Source: an uncultured Ruegeria sp. | Lineage (GTDB): Bacteria > Pseudomonadota > Alphaproteobacteria > Rhodobacterales > Rhodobacteraceae | Length of the DNA stretch: 64,000 nucleotides | Direction of reading: 5' to 3' | Assembly: GCF_947497005.1 (NCBI RefSeq) | Contig: NZ_CANMFF010000008.1 | Span: 186,001-250,000 of the forward strand | Made by a program: the position numbers and the translations under genes | The notes under the pieces: generated by a model | Database searches by the model: none | What the model saw: only the letters and a program-made list of their open reading frames with translations | Told to the model about the DNA's origin: nothing | In this document: positions 25,740-35,406 of the stretch, piece after piece | How positions within the stretch are numbered: position 1 is the stretch's first letter | Layout of the letters: each line of letters opens with the position of its first letter

Positions 25740-27995
25740 TCACCCAATATCGCAGGAGGCCAGGATGGCCATGTTTAGGATGTCGTTGGCTGTCGCACCT
25801 GTCGAACAAATCTGGATTGGCTTGTCGACGCCCGACAGGATCGGGCCAATAACAGTGGCCCCTCCCATTTCCTGCATCAGCTTGGTCGAAATGGACGCCG
25901 AGTGCCGCGCAGGGACGATCAGGATATTTGCGGGACCGGTCAGACGCTGGAACGGATAGCCTGCTTGCTGATCCACGTTCAGGGCCACATCCACAGTCAT
26001 TTCGCCTTCGTATTCAAAGTCGACGCCGCGCTGGTCCAGAACCGCAGGTGCGCGATGCATTTTTTCGGCGCGTTCAGACACCGGATAGCCAAAGGTCGAG
26101 AAACTGACAAAAGCCACACGGGGCTCAAGCCCCATATGCCGCGCCACAGCGGCCGAGCGTTCGGCGATGTTGGCCAGATCATTCTCGTCCGGCCATTCAT
26201 GCACCAGCGTGTCGCCAATCAGAACGATCCGGCCTTTGTGCAGCAGGGCAGTCACACCAGCAGCGCCATGCGCAGCATCGGCATCAAACACGTGGTTGAT
26301 CCGGTCGAGCACATGCGCTGATTTGCGCGTTGCTCCGGTGACCAAACCATCGCCATGTCCATGCGCCAACATCAGCGACGAAAATACGTGCCGATCCCGC
26401 GCCGCCAGGCGGTGAATATCCTTGCGATCAAAGCCTTTACGCTGCAGGCGTTCATAGAGGAAATTCGAATAGGTCTCGAGATGCGCCGTGTTGGCGGCAT
26501 TCACCACTTCCAACTCGCGCACGGCATCGCCCAATCCCGCTTCCTCCAACTTCAGTTTGACATCGTCGGCCCGGCCAACCACCAGCGCCTTGCCAAAACC
26601 CGAGCGCTGATACATGACCGCTGCGCGCAACACGCGGGGATCATCGCCCTCGGCGAAAATCATGCGGCTTTGCGCCTGTCGCGCACGGGCGTTCAGGCCA
26701 CGCAGGATGCTGGCGGTCGGATCCATCCGGGATTTCAGGCTCAGCTCATAGGCGTCCATATCGATGATCGGACGGCGGGCTGCACCGGTGTCCATCCCGG
26801 CTTTGGCAACAGCCGGAGGGATACGATGGATCAAACGCGGATCGAATGGCGTCGGGATGATGTAGTCACGGCCAAAGGTCAGCGATTTGCCATAGGCCAT
26901 CGCGACCTCATCCGGCACATCCTCGCGTGCCAGATTGGCCAGCGCATGGGCACAGGCAATTTTCATCTCATCATTGATAGCGCGGGCGTGGATGTCCAAG
27001 GCGCCTCGGAACAGGTAGGGGAAGCCCAGCACGTTGTTGACCTGGTTCGGGTAATCGCTACGCCCGGTCGCCACGATAGCGTCCACGCGGACTTCGTGCG
27101 CTTCTTCTGGTGTGATCTCGGGGTCCGGGTTCGCCATCGCGAAAATCACCGGGTTGTCGGCCATGCTGGCGACCATCTCTTGCGTGACTGCACCTTTGAC
27201 CGACACGCCCAGAAACACATCCGCGTCCTTCATGGCATCTTCAAGCGTGCGCAAATCGGTCGTGATCGCATGGGCCGACTTCCACTGGTTCATGCCCTCG
27301 GTCCGACCCTGATAGATCACACCTTTGGTATCACACACGATACAGTTCTTGTGCCGCGCACCCATGGACTTGAGCAGCTCGATACAGGCGATCCCCGCGG
27401 CACCCGCACCGTTCAGGACGATTTTCACATCTTCGATCTTCTTGCCCGAGATATGCAGGGCGTTCAGCAGGCCCGCCGCACAAATCACCGCAGTACCGTG
27501 CTGGTCATCGTGGAAGACTGGGATGTCCATCTCTTCCTTCAGGCGCTGTTCGATGATGAAACACTCGGGCGCTTTGATGTCCTCAAGGTTGATGCCGCCG
27601 AATGTCGGTCCCATCAGGCGGACCGCGCGGCAGAACTCGTCCGGGTCTTCGGTGTCCAGTTCGATGTCGATCGAGTTCACATCGGCGAACCGTTTGAACA
27701 GGACCGATTTACCCTCCATCACCGGCTTCGAGCCCAGTGCGCCAAGGTTGCCAAGACCCAGAACCGCGGTTCCGTTTGAAATCACGGCCACCAAGTTACC
27801 CTTGTTGGTGTAGTCATAAGCCGTTTCGGGATTTGCCGCGATTGCTTCACATGGAACAGCCACACCGGGGCTGTAGGCTAGCGACAGATCGCGTTGCGTG
27901 GTCATGGGAACGGTGGCCTGCACCTCCCACTTGCCGGGGGTGGGGTCCAGGTGAAAGGCCAGCGCCTCTTCTTTGGTGATCTTCGCTTTGGGCAT
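25740..27995 (-). CDS. maeB: NADP-dependent malic enzyme with phosphotransacetylase-like domain
   Basis: 751 residues from the ATG at 27995 (MPKAKITKEEAL), which matches family N-termini; an open frame upstream to 28184 overlaps mutS and is discarded. The N-terminal malic-enzyme part has SLAYSPGVAVPC, HDDQHGTA and the nucleotide-binding NGAGAAGIAC. From about residue 430 a phosphate acetyltransferase-like domain follows (GDDPRVLRAA, VTGATRKSAHVLDRI). It makes pyruvate and NADPH from malate; the C-terminal domain is regulatory in characterised MaeB. Divergent from mutS. Confidence 0.95.
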   Translation of the reverse strand: MPKAKITKEEALAFHLDPTPGKWEVQATVPMTTQRDLSLAYSPGVAVPCEAIAANPETAYDYTNKGNLVAVISNGTAVLGLGNLGALGSKPVMEGKSVLFKRFADVNSIDIELDTEDPDEFCRAVRLMGPTFGGINLEDIKAPECFIIEQRLKEEMDIPVFHDDQHGTAVICAAGLLNALHISGKKIEDVKIVLNGAGAAGIACIELLKSMGARHKNCIVCDTKGVIYQGRTEGMNQWKSAHAITTDLRTLEDAMKDADVFLGVSVKGAVTQEMVASMADNPVIFAMANPDPEITPEEAHEVRVDAIVATGRSDYPNQVNNVLGFPYLFRGALDIHARAINDEMKIACAHALANLAREDVPDEVAMAYGKSLTFGRDYIIPTPFDPRLIHRIPPAVAKAGMDTGAARRPIIDMDAYELSLKSRMDPTASILRGLNARARQAQSRMIFAEGDDPRVLRAAVMYQRSGFGKALVVGRADDVKLKLEEAGLGDAVRELEVVNAANTAHLETYSNFLYERLQRKGFDRKDIHRLAARDRHVFSSLMLAHGHGDGLVTGATRKSAHVLDRINHVFDADAAHGAAGVTALLHKGRIVLIGDTLVHEWPDENDLANIAERSAAVARHMGLEPRVAFVSFSTFGYPVSERAEKMHRAPAVLDQRGVDFEYEGEMTVDVALNVDQQAGYPFQRLTGPANILIVPARHSASISTKLMQEMGGATVIGPILSGVDKPIQICSTGATANDILNMAILASCDIG

Positions 27996-28127
27996 CGGAA
28001 ATGTCGTTTCTTTACATCTGTTGGGCCTTTGCCTCATAGCGCAGGCAGGGGCGCGTCTCAACGACAATACGTTTTCACCTTTCGTCGCAGGGACCGGGTT
28101 TGTAAGGTCGCGCCCGGAATACGCCAG

Positions 28128-28134
28128 AAGGGGG
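28128..28134 (+). promoter_or_regulatory. Ribosome-binding site deciding the mutS TTG start
   Basis: AAGGGGG sits six bases before the TTG at 28141. It supports the rare start codon over the downstream ATG at 28159, which would be 24 bases away. Confidence 0.7.
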
Positions 28135-28140
28135 CCGCTT

Positions 28141-30774
28141 TTGTCCACAGTCACGCCGATGATGGCGCAATACCTCGAAATCAAAGAGGCCCACGCTGAT
28201 GCCCTGCTGTTTTATCGCATGGGTGATTTCTATGAGATGTTCTTCGAGGATGCCGTAAACGCTGCCGAGGCGCTGGATATCGCACTGACCAAACGCGGCA
28301 AGCACAATGGCGTAGACATTCCGATGTGCGGTGTGCCCGTTCACTCGGCAGAAGGGTACTTGCTGACACTGATACGCAAAGGCTTTCGCGTGGCGGTATG
28401 CGAACAGATGGAAAGCCCGGCTGAAGCAAAGAAAAGAGGCTCTAAATCGGTCGTAAGGCGCGGTGTTGTGCGTCTGGTAACACCCGGAACACTGACCGAG
28501 GATGCCCTGCTGGAGGCCCGCCGCCACAACTTTCTGGCTGCTTATGCCGAAGTCCGGGATGAGGCCGCGCTGGCCTGGGCCGACATCTCAACCGGCGCGT
28601 TTCACGTGATGCCTTTGACCCCTGTACGACTCAGCCCAGAACTTGCCCGACTAGCGCCATCAGAACTGATCGTGGCCGACGGGACACAGGAAAAACTGAA
28701 CGAAACTGTGCTTGATCTGGGTGTCTCGCTGACCCCGGTTGGGCGCGCCAGTTTTGACAGCACGGCGGCGGAAAAGCGGATCTGTCGCCTGTTTCACGTG
28801 GGTGCTTTGGACGCGTTCGGAAATTTTGGCCGCGCCGAAGTGTCGGCGATGGGCGCACTGATCGATTATCTGGAGATCACGCAAAAGGGCAAACTGCCCT
28901 TGCTGCAAACACCACTGAAAGAGTCTGAAGATCGCGTCGTGCAGATTGACGCCGCTACGCGCCGAAACCTGGAACTGACCCGATCCTTGTCTGGCGGACG
29001 TGCCGGCTCACTTCTGTCGGTGGTTGATCGCACCGTAACCCCCGGTGGCGCGCGATTGCTGGAGCAGCGGCTTTCAAGCCCTTCACGCAATCTGGATGTG
29101 ATCCATGCCCGGCTGGATGCGGTCAGTATTGCAACCGAGGAACACCTGATGGCCTCGGACCTGCGCGAAGCCCTGCGAAAAACACCGGATCTGGACCGCG
29201 CCTTGTCCCGTCTGTCTCTGGACCGTGGTGGCCCTCGCGACCTCGCTGCGATCCGAAATGGCCTGACACAGGCCGCCGAAATAGCCGGGATTTGCGATGG
29301 TCGGGATCTTCCGGTTTTACTGACAACCGCACTTCAGAATCTCGTTGATTTTGACGACCTTCTAAATCTGCTAGACGAAGCTCTTGTTGCAGAACCACCT
29401 CTGATGGCCCGCGATGGAGGTTTCATAGCACCTGGTTTTGACGCTAAACTGGACGAGGCGCGAACGCTTCGCGACGAAGGCCGCTCAGTCATTGCCGGAT
29501 ATCAGCAGAAATACGCAGAGCACACGGGCATCACCTCGTTGAAGATCAAACACAACAACGTACTGGGCTATTTCATCGAAACCACGGCAACGCATGCCGA
29601 AAAAATGCTGAGCCCGCCCTTCAGCGAGACCTACATCCACCGCCAGACAACAGCTAATCAGGTGCGGTTTACAACCGTTGAACTCTCCGAGATCGAAACC
29701 CGCATCCTGAACGCGGGAAATCTGGCATTGGAGATCGAAAAACGGCTCTATCAAAGGCTTTCTAGCGCGATTCTGGACCTCGCCGCCCGGCTGAACCAGG
29801 CCGCCCGCGGGCTGGCCGAGCTGGATTTGACCACCGCTCTGGCTGATCTGGCACTCGGTGAAAATTGGTGCCGCCCTCTGGTCGACGCTTCTCGTACATT
29901 CAAAGTGCAAGGCGGCCGCCATCCGGTTGTGGAACACGCTCTACGACATCAAAGCGGGGATGCCTTCGTCGCCAATGATTGCGACCTCAGTGCCGAAGAC
30001 ACAGCCGCAATCTGGCTTCTGACCGGTCCAAACATGGCAGGTAAGTCGACCTTCCTGCGTCAGAACGCCCTGATTGCACTTCTGGCCCAAATGGGCAGCT
30101 ACGTCCCGGCCGAACAAGCCCACATCGGCGTGGTCAGCCAACTATTCAGCCGCGTCGGAGCGTCAGATGATCTGGCCCGGGGTCGGTCGACCTTTATGGT
30201 CGAAATGGTCGAAACCGCAGCCATCTTGAATCAGGCCGACGATCGGGCACTGGTCATACTTGATGAAATCGGGCGTGGAACGGCCACCTATGACGGCCTG
30301 TCCATTGCCTGGGCCACATTGGAACATCTGCACGCGGCCAATCAATGCCGTGCCCTGTTTGCCACGCATTATCACGAACTCACCGCGCTAGCCGGAAATC
30401 TGGAAGGAGTGGACAACGCCACCGTCGCCGTCAAAGAGTGGGAGGGCGAGGTCATATTCCTGCACGAGGTTCACAAAGGCGCCGCCGACCGCTCTTATGG
30501 AGTACAGGTTGCGCAACTTGCCGGCCTGCCCGCCTCGGTTGTCGAGCGCGCCCGTATCGTACTGGATCAACTCGAGAAAACTGAACGTGAGGGCGGCAAG
30601 CAGAAGGCATTGGTTGATGATCTTCCGCTGTTTTCCGTCACACCCGCGTCCCTCCCGCCCGCGCCAAGGACATCACCAGTTAACGATATGCTGGACAGTG
30701 TTCTGCCCGACGAGCTGACACCGCGTGAGGCTCTTGACCTGATCTACAAACTGAAAGAAGCGGCCAGATCCTGA
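28141..30774 (+). CDS. mutS: DNA mismatch repair protein MutS
   Basis: 877 residues. It recognises mispairs as a dimer. The mismatch-reading motif GDFYEMF (F-x-E) is near 30, the Walker A GPNMAGKST near 629, and DEIGRGTATYDG follows. I chose the TTG at 28141 because AAGGGGG (28128-28134) stands six bases ahead of it; an ATG at 28159 lacks such a site and would cut conserved TPMMAQYLEIK short. An upstream frame to 27973 overlaps maeB and is not credible. Confidence 0.95.
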   Translation: MSTVTPMMAQYLEIKEAHADALLFYRMGDFYEMFFEDAVNAAEALDIALTKRGKHNGVDIPMCGVPVHSAEGYLLTLIRKGFRVAVCEQMESPAEAKKRGSKSVVRRGVVRLVTPGTLTEDALLEARRHNFLAAYAEVRDEAALAWADISTGAFHVMPLTPVRLSPELARLAPSELIVADGTQEKLNETVLDLGVSLTPVGRASFDSTAAEKRICRLFHVGALDAFGNFGRAEVSAMGALIDYLEITQKGKLPLLQTPLKESEDRVVQIDAATRRNLELTRSLSGGRAGSLLSVVDRTVTPGGARLLEQRLSSPSRNLDVIHARLDAVSIATEEHLMASDLREALRKTPDLDRALSRLSLDRGGPRDLAAIRNGLTQAAEIAGICDGRDLPVLLTTALQNLVDFDDLLNLLDEALVAEPPLMARDGGFIAPGFDAKLDEARTLRDEGRSVIAGYQQKYAEHTGITSLKIKHNNVLGYFIETTATHAEKMLSPPFSETYIHRQTTANQVRFTTVELSEIETRILNAGNLALEIEKRLYQRLSSAILDLAARLNQAARGLAELDLTTALADLALGENWCRPLVDASRTFKVQGGRHPVVEHALRHQSGDAFVANDCDLSAEDTAAIWLLTGPNMAGKSTFLRQNALIALLAQMGSYVPAEQAHIGVVSQLFSRVGASDDLARGRSTFMVEMVETAAILNQADDRALVILDEIGRGTATYDGLSIAWATLEHLHAANQCRALFATHYHELTALAGNLEGVDNATVAVKEWEGEVIFLHEVHKGAADRSYGVQVAQLAGLPASVVERARIVLDQLEKTEREGGKQKALVDDLPLFSVTPASLPPAPRTSPVNDMLDSVLPDELTPREALDLIYKLKEAARS

Positions 30775-30830
30775 CCGCCTCTTCGTCTTCAAAGGTTCTT
30801 TCACCGAAGGCGTGGCTTCTTTGAAGCCAA

Positions 30831-31394
30831 TCAGCTTGCAGGCATCGAAGACACTCCCACCTGCGCCGGACGCAGCAGGCGGTCGTGAAGCATGAAGCCT
30901 TCAGCGGAAACCTGAATGATATCCCCTGCCTTTGTTCCCGGCACCGGAGCCTCGAACATGGCTTCGTGTACATTCGGATCAAACCGGTCGCCGACTTCAG
31001 GTGTGATCACCACCATCCCGTGCTTCTGGAACACGTCCTTCAACGCCCGCATGGTCAGTTCGACACCTTCCAGCAGACCAGCAGCCACTTCTTTCTGCTC
31101 ATCTGTCGCTGCTTCAAGCGCGCGTTTCATGTTGTCATAAACGGGCAGCATATCACGGGCCAGTTTGGACCCACCATACTGTTCCGCATCGCGGCGCGCC
31201 TTGTCACCGCGCTTGCGTGCGTTTTCGGCATCTGCCAGCGCGCGCATGAACTTGTCTTTGTAATCGTCGCGTTCGGCGCGCAGCGCATCTATCTCAAGCG
31301 CTTCTTCGCTGAAATCCATCAACTCCTCGGCCAGTTCTTCCGCCTCGGCGGTTGCGATATCGTCCAGAAAATCTTCGTTCTTGGGCTCTGCCAT
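30831..31394 (-). CDS. grpE: Nucleotide exchange factor GrpE
   Basis: 187 residues. It drives ADP release from DnaK. An acidic N-terminus and long helix (to about 100) precede the beta-domain, with RFDPNVHEAMF and the C-terminal GFMLHDRLLRPAQVGVS typical of GrpE. It lies 10 bp after hrcA in the same operon, as in many alphaproteobacteria. A 7-bp hairpin without a U-tract (30813-30829) follows its stop. Confidence 0.95.
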   Translation of the reverse strand: MAEPKNEDFLDDIATAEAEELAEELMDFSEEALEIDALRAERDDYKDKFMRALADAENARKRGDKARRDAEQYGGSKLARDMLPVYDNMKRALEAATDEQKEVAAGLLEGVELTMRALKDVFQKHGMVVITPEVGDRFDPNVHEAMFEAPVPGTKAGDIIQVSAEGFMLHDRLLRPAQVGVSSMPAS

Positions 31395-31404
31395 CTCTTA
31401 CCCT

Positions 31405-32469
31405 CTAGCTCCGGTCGGATATCAGCTTGCCGACCAGTTGCGCCGTATAGTCCACGATCGGCACGATCCGTCCATAATTCAGACGCGTGGGCCCGATGAC
31501 CCCGACCGCACCGATTATCTTACGATCAGCGTTCATATATGGAGACACCACCAAAGAGGAACCCGAAAGTGAGAAAAGTTTGTTCTCAGACCCGATAAAA
31601 ATGCGCACACCTTCGCCATCTTCAGTCAATTCAAGGAATTCTGCGATGTCTCGCTTGCGTTCCAGGTCATCAAACAGGGTGCGGATGCGGTCAAGTTCCT
31701 CGGTCTGACCGGGTTCGTTCAGCAGATTCGCCCGCCCGCGCACGATTAAACGGGCCGAGTCGCTGCCATCTCCGTCCCAGGCAGCCATGCCGCTTTCAAC
31801 CATCTCGCGCGCCAGAATATCGATTTCCTGCTTACGTGCATCAATCTGGCTTTGCATTTGCCGGCGCACATCGCCGAGTGTCCGTCCCTCGATCAGTGCA
31901 TTCAGGAAATTCGCAGCCTCTCGCATGGAACTTGGCGTCTGTCCGGGTGGTGGGGCGAACAGCCGGTTTTCGACATGCCCATCAGAAAAGACCAGAACAA
32001 CCAAAGCACGGTCATGACCCAGCGAGACGAACTCGATATGTTTGATTTCGGCTTCATGTTTGGGCGTCAAGACCAGTGACGCCCCTTGTGTCACGTGTGA
32101 CAATGCCGAACCCACGCGGTCCAGCATTCCGCCAACATCGCCTGTGTTAGAGCCTAAAGTCTGTTCCAGCTTGTTCCGATCGTCGGCTCCCAGATCGCCG
32201 ACCTCAAGCAGTCCGTCTACAAACATCCGCAGGCCTTGCTGGGTTGGAATTCGACCCGCACTGACATGAGGGCTGTCCAGAAGCCCCAGGAATTCCAGAT
32301 CCTGCATCACATTGCGAACGGTCGCGGCACTGACTTTTTCGGACAGGGTGCGCGTCAAGGTGCGGCTTCCAACGGGCTCACCGCTTTCCAGATAGCTCTC
32401 GACAATCAAGCGAAATACTTCGCGCGACCGGTCGTTCATCTCGTCCAGGATCTTGCTCGCTTCGCTCAT
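31405..32469 (-). CDS. hrcA: Heat-inducible transcription repressor HrcA
   Basis: 354 residues. An N-terminal winged helix (SAATVRNVMQDLEFLGLLDSPHVSAGR, with the family signature near 48-75) is followed by the regulatory GAF-like domain. HrcA binds CIRCE inverted repeats ahead of groESL-type operons. I see no CIRCE repeat in the 112 bp upstream of hrcA, so autoregulation at this promoter is not evident. First gene of hrcA-grpE and divergent from rph. Confidence 0.95.
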   Translation of the reverse strand: MSEASKILDEMNDRSREVFRLIVESYLESGEPVGSRTLTRTLSEKVSAATVRNVMQDLEFLGLLDSPHVSAGRIPTQQGLRMFVDGLLEVGDLGADDRNKLEQTLGSNTGDVGGMLDRVGSALSHVTQGASLVLTPKHEAEIKHIEFVSLGHDRALVVLVFSDGHVENRLFAPPPGQTPSSMREAANFLNALIEGRTLGDVRRQMQSQIDARKQEIDILAREMVESGMAAWDGDGSDSARLIVRGRANLLNEPGQTEELDRIRTLFDDLERKRDIAEFLELTEDGEGVRIFIGSENKLFSLSGSSLVVSPYMNADRKIIGAVGVIGPTRLNYGRIVPIVDYTAQLVGKLISDRS

Positions 32470-32492
32470 GCGTCTTCCCTTGTTCGTTCGCC

Positions 32493-32520
32493 ATTAAATA
32501 GCAGGCAAATGAAAGGTCAA
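32493..32520 (-). promoter_or_regulatory. Candidate sigma-70-type promoter of hrcA-grpE
   Basis: On the minus strand TTGACC (32520-32515) and TTTAAT (32498-32493) are spaced 16 bases apart, about 25 bases before the hrcA start. The match to TTGACA/TATAAT is reasonable but not exact and was found by eye. Confidence 0.35.
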
Positions 32521-32581
32521 TCGGGGTTGCATCGTAATGCTGCGGGGCGTTATCCCCAACCCAGCAAATAAAGGATTATCC

Positions 32582-33295
32582 ATGCGACCCTCTGGACGAG
32601 ATTTAAGCGAAATGCGCGCCGTTTCAATCGAAACGGGGTTCACCAAACATGCCGAAGGTTCCTGCCTGATCAAGATGGGCGACACCCATGTGCTATGTAC
32701 TGCCACGATCGAAGATCGCGTACCACCGTTTATCAAGGGCTCGGGTCTTGGCTGGGTCACGGCCGAATACGGCATGCTGCCCCGGGCCACCAACACGCGG
32801 ATGCGGCGAGAGGCTGCGTCGGGCAAACAAGGCGGGCGCACAGTTGAAATCCAACGCCTGATTGGGCGCGCCCTGCGCGCCGGTGTTGACCGGGTTGCAT
32901 TGGGTGAGCGTCAAATAACCGTCGACTGCGACGTAATTCAGGCCGATGGCGGCACACGCTGTGCATCGATCACAGGTGGCTGGGTTGCACTGCGCCTGGC
33001 CGTAAACAAGCTGATGAAAACGGGCGATGTGATCTCCGACCCGCTGGTCGATCCCGTCGCCGCAGTGTCCTGTGGTATCTATGCCGGTCAACCCGTGCTG
33101 GACCTGGATTACCCCGAAGACAGCGAAGCCGGTGTGGATGGCAACTTCATCATGACCGGATCGGGGAAACTGATCGAAGTGCAGATGAGCGCCGAAGGCT
33201 CTGTCTTCAGTCGTGCCCAAATGGATCAGCTGATGGATCTGGCCGAAAAAGGTGTCGGCGAATTGGCCGCAGCCCAAAAGGCCGCCACCGCATGA
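32582..33295 (+). CDS. rph: Ribonuclease PH
   Basis: 237 residues, full length. A phosphorolytic 3'-5' exonuclease that trims tRNA 3' ends and forms a hexameric ring. Family signatures are visible: MRPSGRD at the N-terminus, [27 protein letters not shown], and the metal/active-site [19 protein letters not shown] precedes the ATG at 32582. First gene of an overlapping rph-rdgB-hemW operon. Confidence 0.97.
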   Translation: MRPSGRDLSEMRAVSIETGFTKHAEGSCLIKMGDTHVLCTATIEDRVPPFIKGSGLGWVTAEYGMLPRATNTRMRREAASGKQGGRTVEIQRLIGRALRAGVDRVALGERQITVDCDVIQADGGTRCASITGGWVALRLAVNKLMKTGDVISDPLVDPVAAVSCGIYAGQPVLDLDYPEDSEAGVDGNFIMTGSGKLIEVQMSAEGSVFSRAQMDQLMDLAEKGVGELAAAQKAATA

Positions 33296-33906
33296 CCCGC
33301 AAGTTCGACAGCGACAGGTTGCTGTTCGCAACCCACAACAAAGGCAAGCTTGAGGAGATGGCACATCTTCTTGAACCTTTTGGTGTGACGGTTGTTGGCG
33401 CGGCAGAAATGAACTTGCCCGAACCGGAAGAGACCGAGGATACGTTTGTCGGCAATGCCCGGATCAAAGCTCATGCCGCAGCCAAAACAACCGGCCTTCC
33501 TGCGCTGTCGGACGATTCAGGGATCACCATTGATGCGCTGAACGGCGCGCCTGGTGTTTACACCGCCGATTGGGCAGAAACCGGCAATGGGCGTGATTTC
33601 CTGATGGCCATGACTCGTGCTCATAACGAACTGGAGGCAAAAAACGCCGCCTACCCCCGTACAGCCCAGTTCCGCAGCACATTGGTTCTGGCTTGGCCGG
33701 ATGAACATGACGAAGTATTTGAAGGCATCGCACCTGGTCATTTGGTTTGGCCGATCCGTGGCGAGGGTGGGTTTGGATATGACCCGATGTTTGTCCCGGA
33801 CGGATACGACATTACCTTTGCTGAAATGGATCGCTGGGAAAAGAACAAGATCAGCCATCGCGGCCGTGCGGTGCAGATGTTCGTGAAGGGCTGCTTTGGC
33901 GGATGA
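33292..33906 (+). CDS. rdgB: XTP/dITP diphosphatase (RdgB/HAM1)
   Basis: 204 residues. It hydrolyses ITP, dITP and XTP, keeping deaminated purines out of nucleic acids. [12 protein letters not shown] near 12-23, LSDDSGI near 70-76 and GFGYDPMF near 161-168 are the family motifs. Starts inside the last codon of rph (4-bp overlap) and overlaps hemW by 11 bp. Confidence 0.95.
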   Translation: MTRKFDSDRLLFATHNKGKLEEMAHLLEPFGVTVVGAAEMNLPEPEETEDTFVGNARIKAHAAAKTTGLPALSDDSGITIDALNGAPGVYTADWAETGNGRDFLMAMTRAHNELEAKNAAYPRTAQFRSTLVLAWPDEHDEVFEGIAPGHLVWPIRGEGGFGYDPMFVPDGYDITFAEMDRWEKNKISHRGRAVQMFVKGCFGG

Positions 33907-35050
33907 TTGGCGCAATGGGGGCTTTGGCCTGTATGTGCATTGGCCCTTTTGCGAGGCCAAATGCCCTTATTGCGATTTCAATAGCCATGTTTCGAGTAAT
34001 ATCGATCAAAAACAATGGCTTGAATCTTATCTGAGTGAACTTCGCCGTTCTGCCTCCGAAACCTCCAACCGGGTCTTGAACACCATCTTTTTCGGTGGCG
34101 GCACACCATCCTTGATGAACCCAGAAACCGTTGCTGCCGTGATTGATGAGGCGCGGGCGCTTTGGCACCCGGCCAATGACATGGAAATCACCCTCGAAGC
34201 CAATCCTGGCTCGGTTGAGGCCGGACGGTTTGCGGCTTACCGCGATGCTGGCGTCAATCGAATCTCGATGGGTATTCAGGCCCTGAACGACGATGATCTA
34301 CGCCGCCTCGGTCGGATCCACACTGTAGCCGAGGCCCGAGCGGCCTTTGATACCGCTCGCAATTGCTTTGATCGCGTCAGTTTCGACCTGATCTATGCGC
34401 GCCAACATCAGACACTGGAGGCCTGGCGTTCGGAACTGACTGAAGCGCTATCGATGGCCATAGACCACCTTTCACTATACCAGCTGACTATCGAAGACGG
34501 GACGGCCTTTGGGGATCGATATGCGGTGGGTAAACTACGCGGCCTACCCGAAGATGACAAAGCCGCCGATATGTATCTGGCAACACAGGAAATCTGTGAA
34601 GCGCATGGCCTGCCCGCCTATGAAGTTTCGAACCACGCTCGCCCCGGTGCTGAATCACAGCACAATCTGATTTACTGGCGGTACGGCGACTATGTTGGCA
34701 TTGGACCCGGCGCCCATGGGCGGATCACTGAAAATGGCCAGAAATACGCGACCGAGACCTATTTGAACCCACAGCGCTGGCTTGGTGCCGCCAAACAAGG
34801 TGTTGGGGAAAAGAGCCGCAGTGTATTACCACTTGAAGATCAGGCGAATGAATACCTTATGATGGGTATGCGAATTGCTGAGGGTCTAGATATGGACAGG
34901 TGGCACGCTTTATCCGGCCGTTCTCTTCCCCCGGAGGTTATCGACCACCTGACCGATATCAACATGGTCCAGCGGAGGAACGGACGACTCGCAGCCACAT
35001 CCGACGGGCGCGCCGTTCTTAACGCCGTCATCCGGGAGCTTTTGAACTGA
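33896..35050 (+). CDS. hemW: Radical SAM heme chaperone HemW
   Basis: 384 residues. The 4Fe-4S radical-SAM motif CEAKCPYC is near residues 19-26, followed by GGGTPS and the C-terminal region of HemW-like proteins. These were long called oxygen-independent coproporphyrinogen oxidase, but most act in heme delivery. It starts at a TTG (33896) overlapping rdgB; no ATG or GTG precedes the conserved LYVHWPFC, and AAGGG lies shortly upstream. Confidence 0.92.
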   Translation: MADDWRNGGFGLYVHWPFCEAKCPYCDFNSHVSSNIDQKQWLESYLSELRRSASETSNRVLNTIFFGGGTPSLMNPETVAAVIDEARALWHPANDMEITLEANPGSVEAGRFAAYRDAGVNRISMGIQALNDDDLRRLGRIHTVAEARAAFDTARNCFDRVSFDLIYARQHQTLEAWRSELTEALSMAIDHLSLYQLTIEDGTAFGDRYAVGKLRGLPEDDKAADMYLATQEICEAHGLPAYEVSNHARPGAESQHNLIYWRYGDYVGIGPGAHGRITENGQKYATETYLNPQRWLGAAKQGVGEKSRSVLPLEDQANEYLMMGMRIAEGLDMDRWHALSGRSLPPEVIDHLTDINMVQRRNGRLAATSDGRAVLNAVIRELLN

Positions 35051-35052
35051 AT

Positions 35053-35406
35053 ATGCAGTATCTTTGGGCCGGACTGGGATTGCTGTGTGTTGCGTTGGCC
35101 ACCGTTGGGGTTGTCCTGCCCCTTCTTCCAACTGTTCCGTTTCTTCTTTTGGCAGCTTTCTTCTTTGCCCGGTCTTCGTCGCGTTTGCACAATTGGCTTC
35201 TGAGCCATCAACTTTTTGGGCCACTGATTCTTGATTGGCAAAGCTCGGGCGCCATTCGACCTGTCGCAAAAAAGGCGGCAACCGTTTCAGTCGCCGCCGT
35301 TTTTGGTATCTCGATATTGATGTCCGCGCCAATTTTTGTACTGGGCATTCAGGCCGTCGTGCTGGGCGGCGTCATGATCTTTATCTGGACGCGACCTAGC
35401 GGCTAA
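35053..35406 (+). CDS. DUF454 (YbaN-like) inner-membrane protein
   Basis: 117 residues with hydrophobic segments at about 3-40 and 75-112. LPLLPTVPFLLLAAFFFARSS is the family core (PF04304). The function is unknown. It is the last gene of the rph-rdgB-hemW run, only 2 bp after hemW, and overlaps the 3' end of parB convergently by 11 bp. Confidence 0.85.
   Translation: MQYLWAGLGLLCVALATVGVVLPLLPTVPFLLLAAFFFARSSSRLHNWLLSHQLFGPLILDWQSSGAIRPVAKKAATVSVAAVFGISILMSAPIFVLGIQAVVLGGVMIFIWTRPSG

Noticed and set aside
26355..27779. 474-codon open frame antisense to maeB
   Set aside because: Opposite a conserved enzyme, with His/Arg-rich composition typical of shadow frames; no start signal.
28790..28800. 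Half-parS TGTTTCACGTG in mutS
   Set aside because: The second arm does not match at all (11 of 16 overall), so it is probably chance.
30813..30829. TGGCTTC/GAAGCCA hairpin between mutS and grpE
   Set aside because: A 7-bp stem with a 3-base loop, but no T-run on either strand; not called as a terminator.
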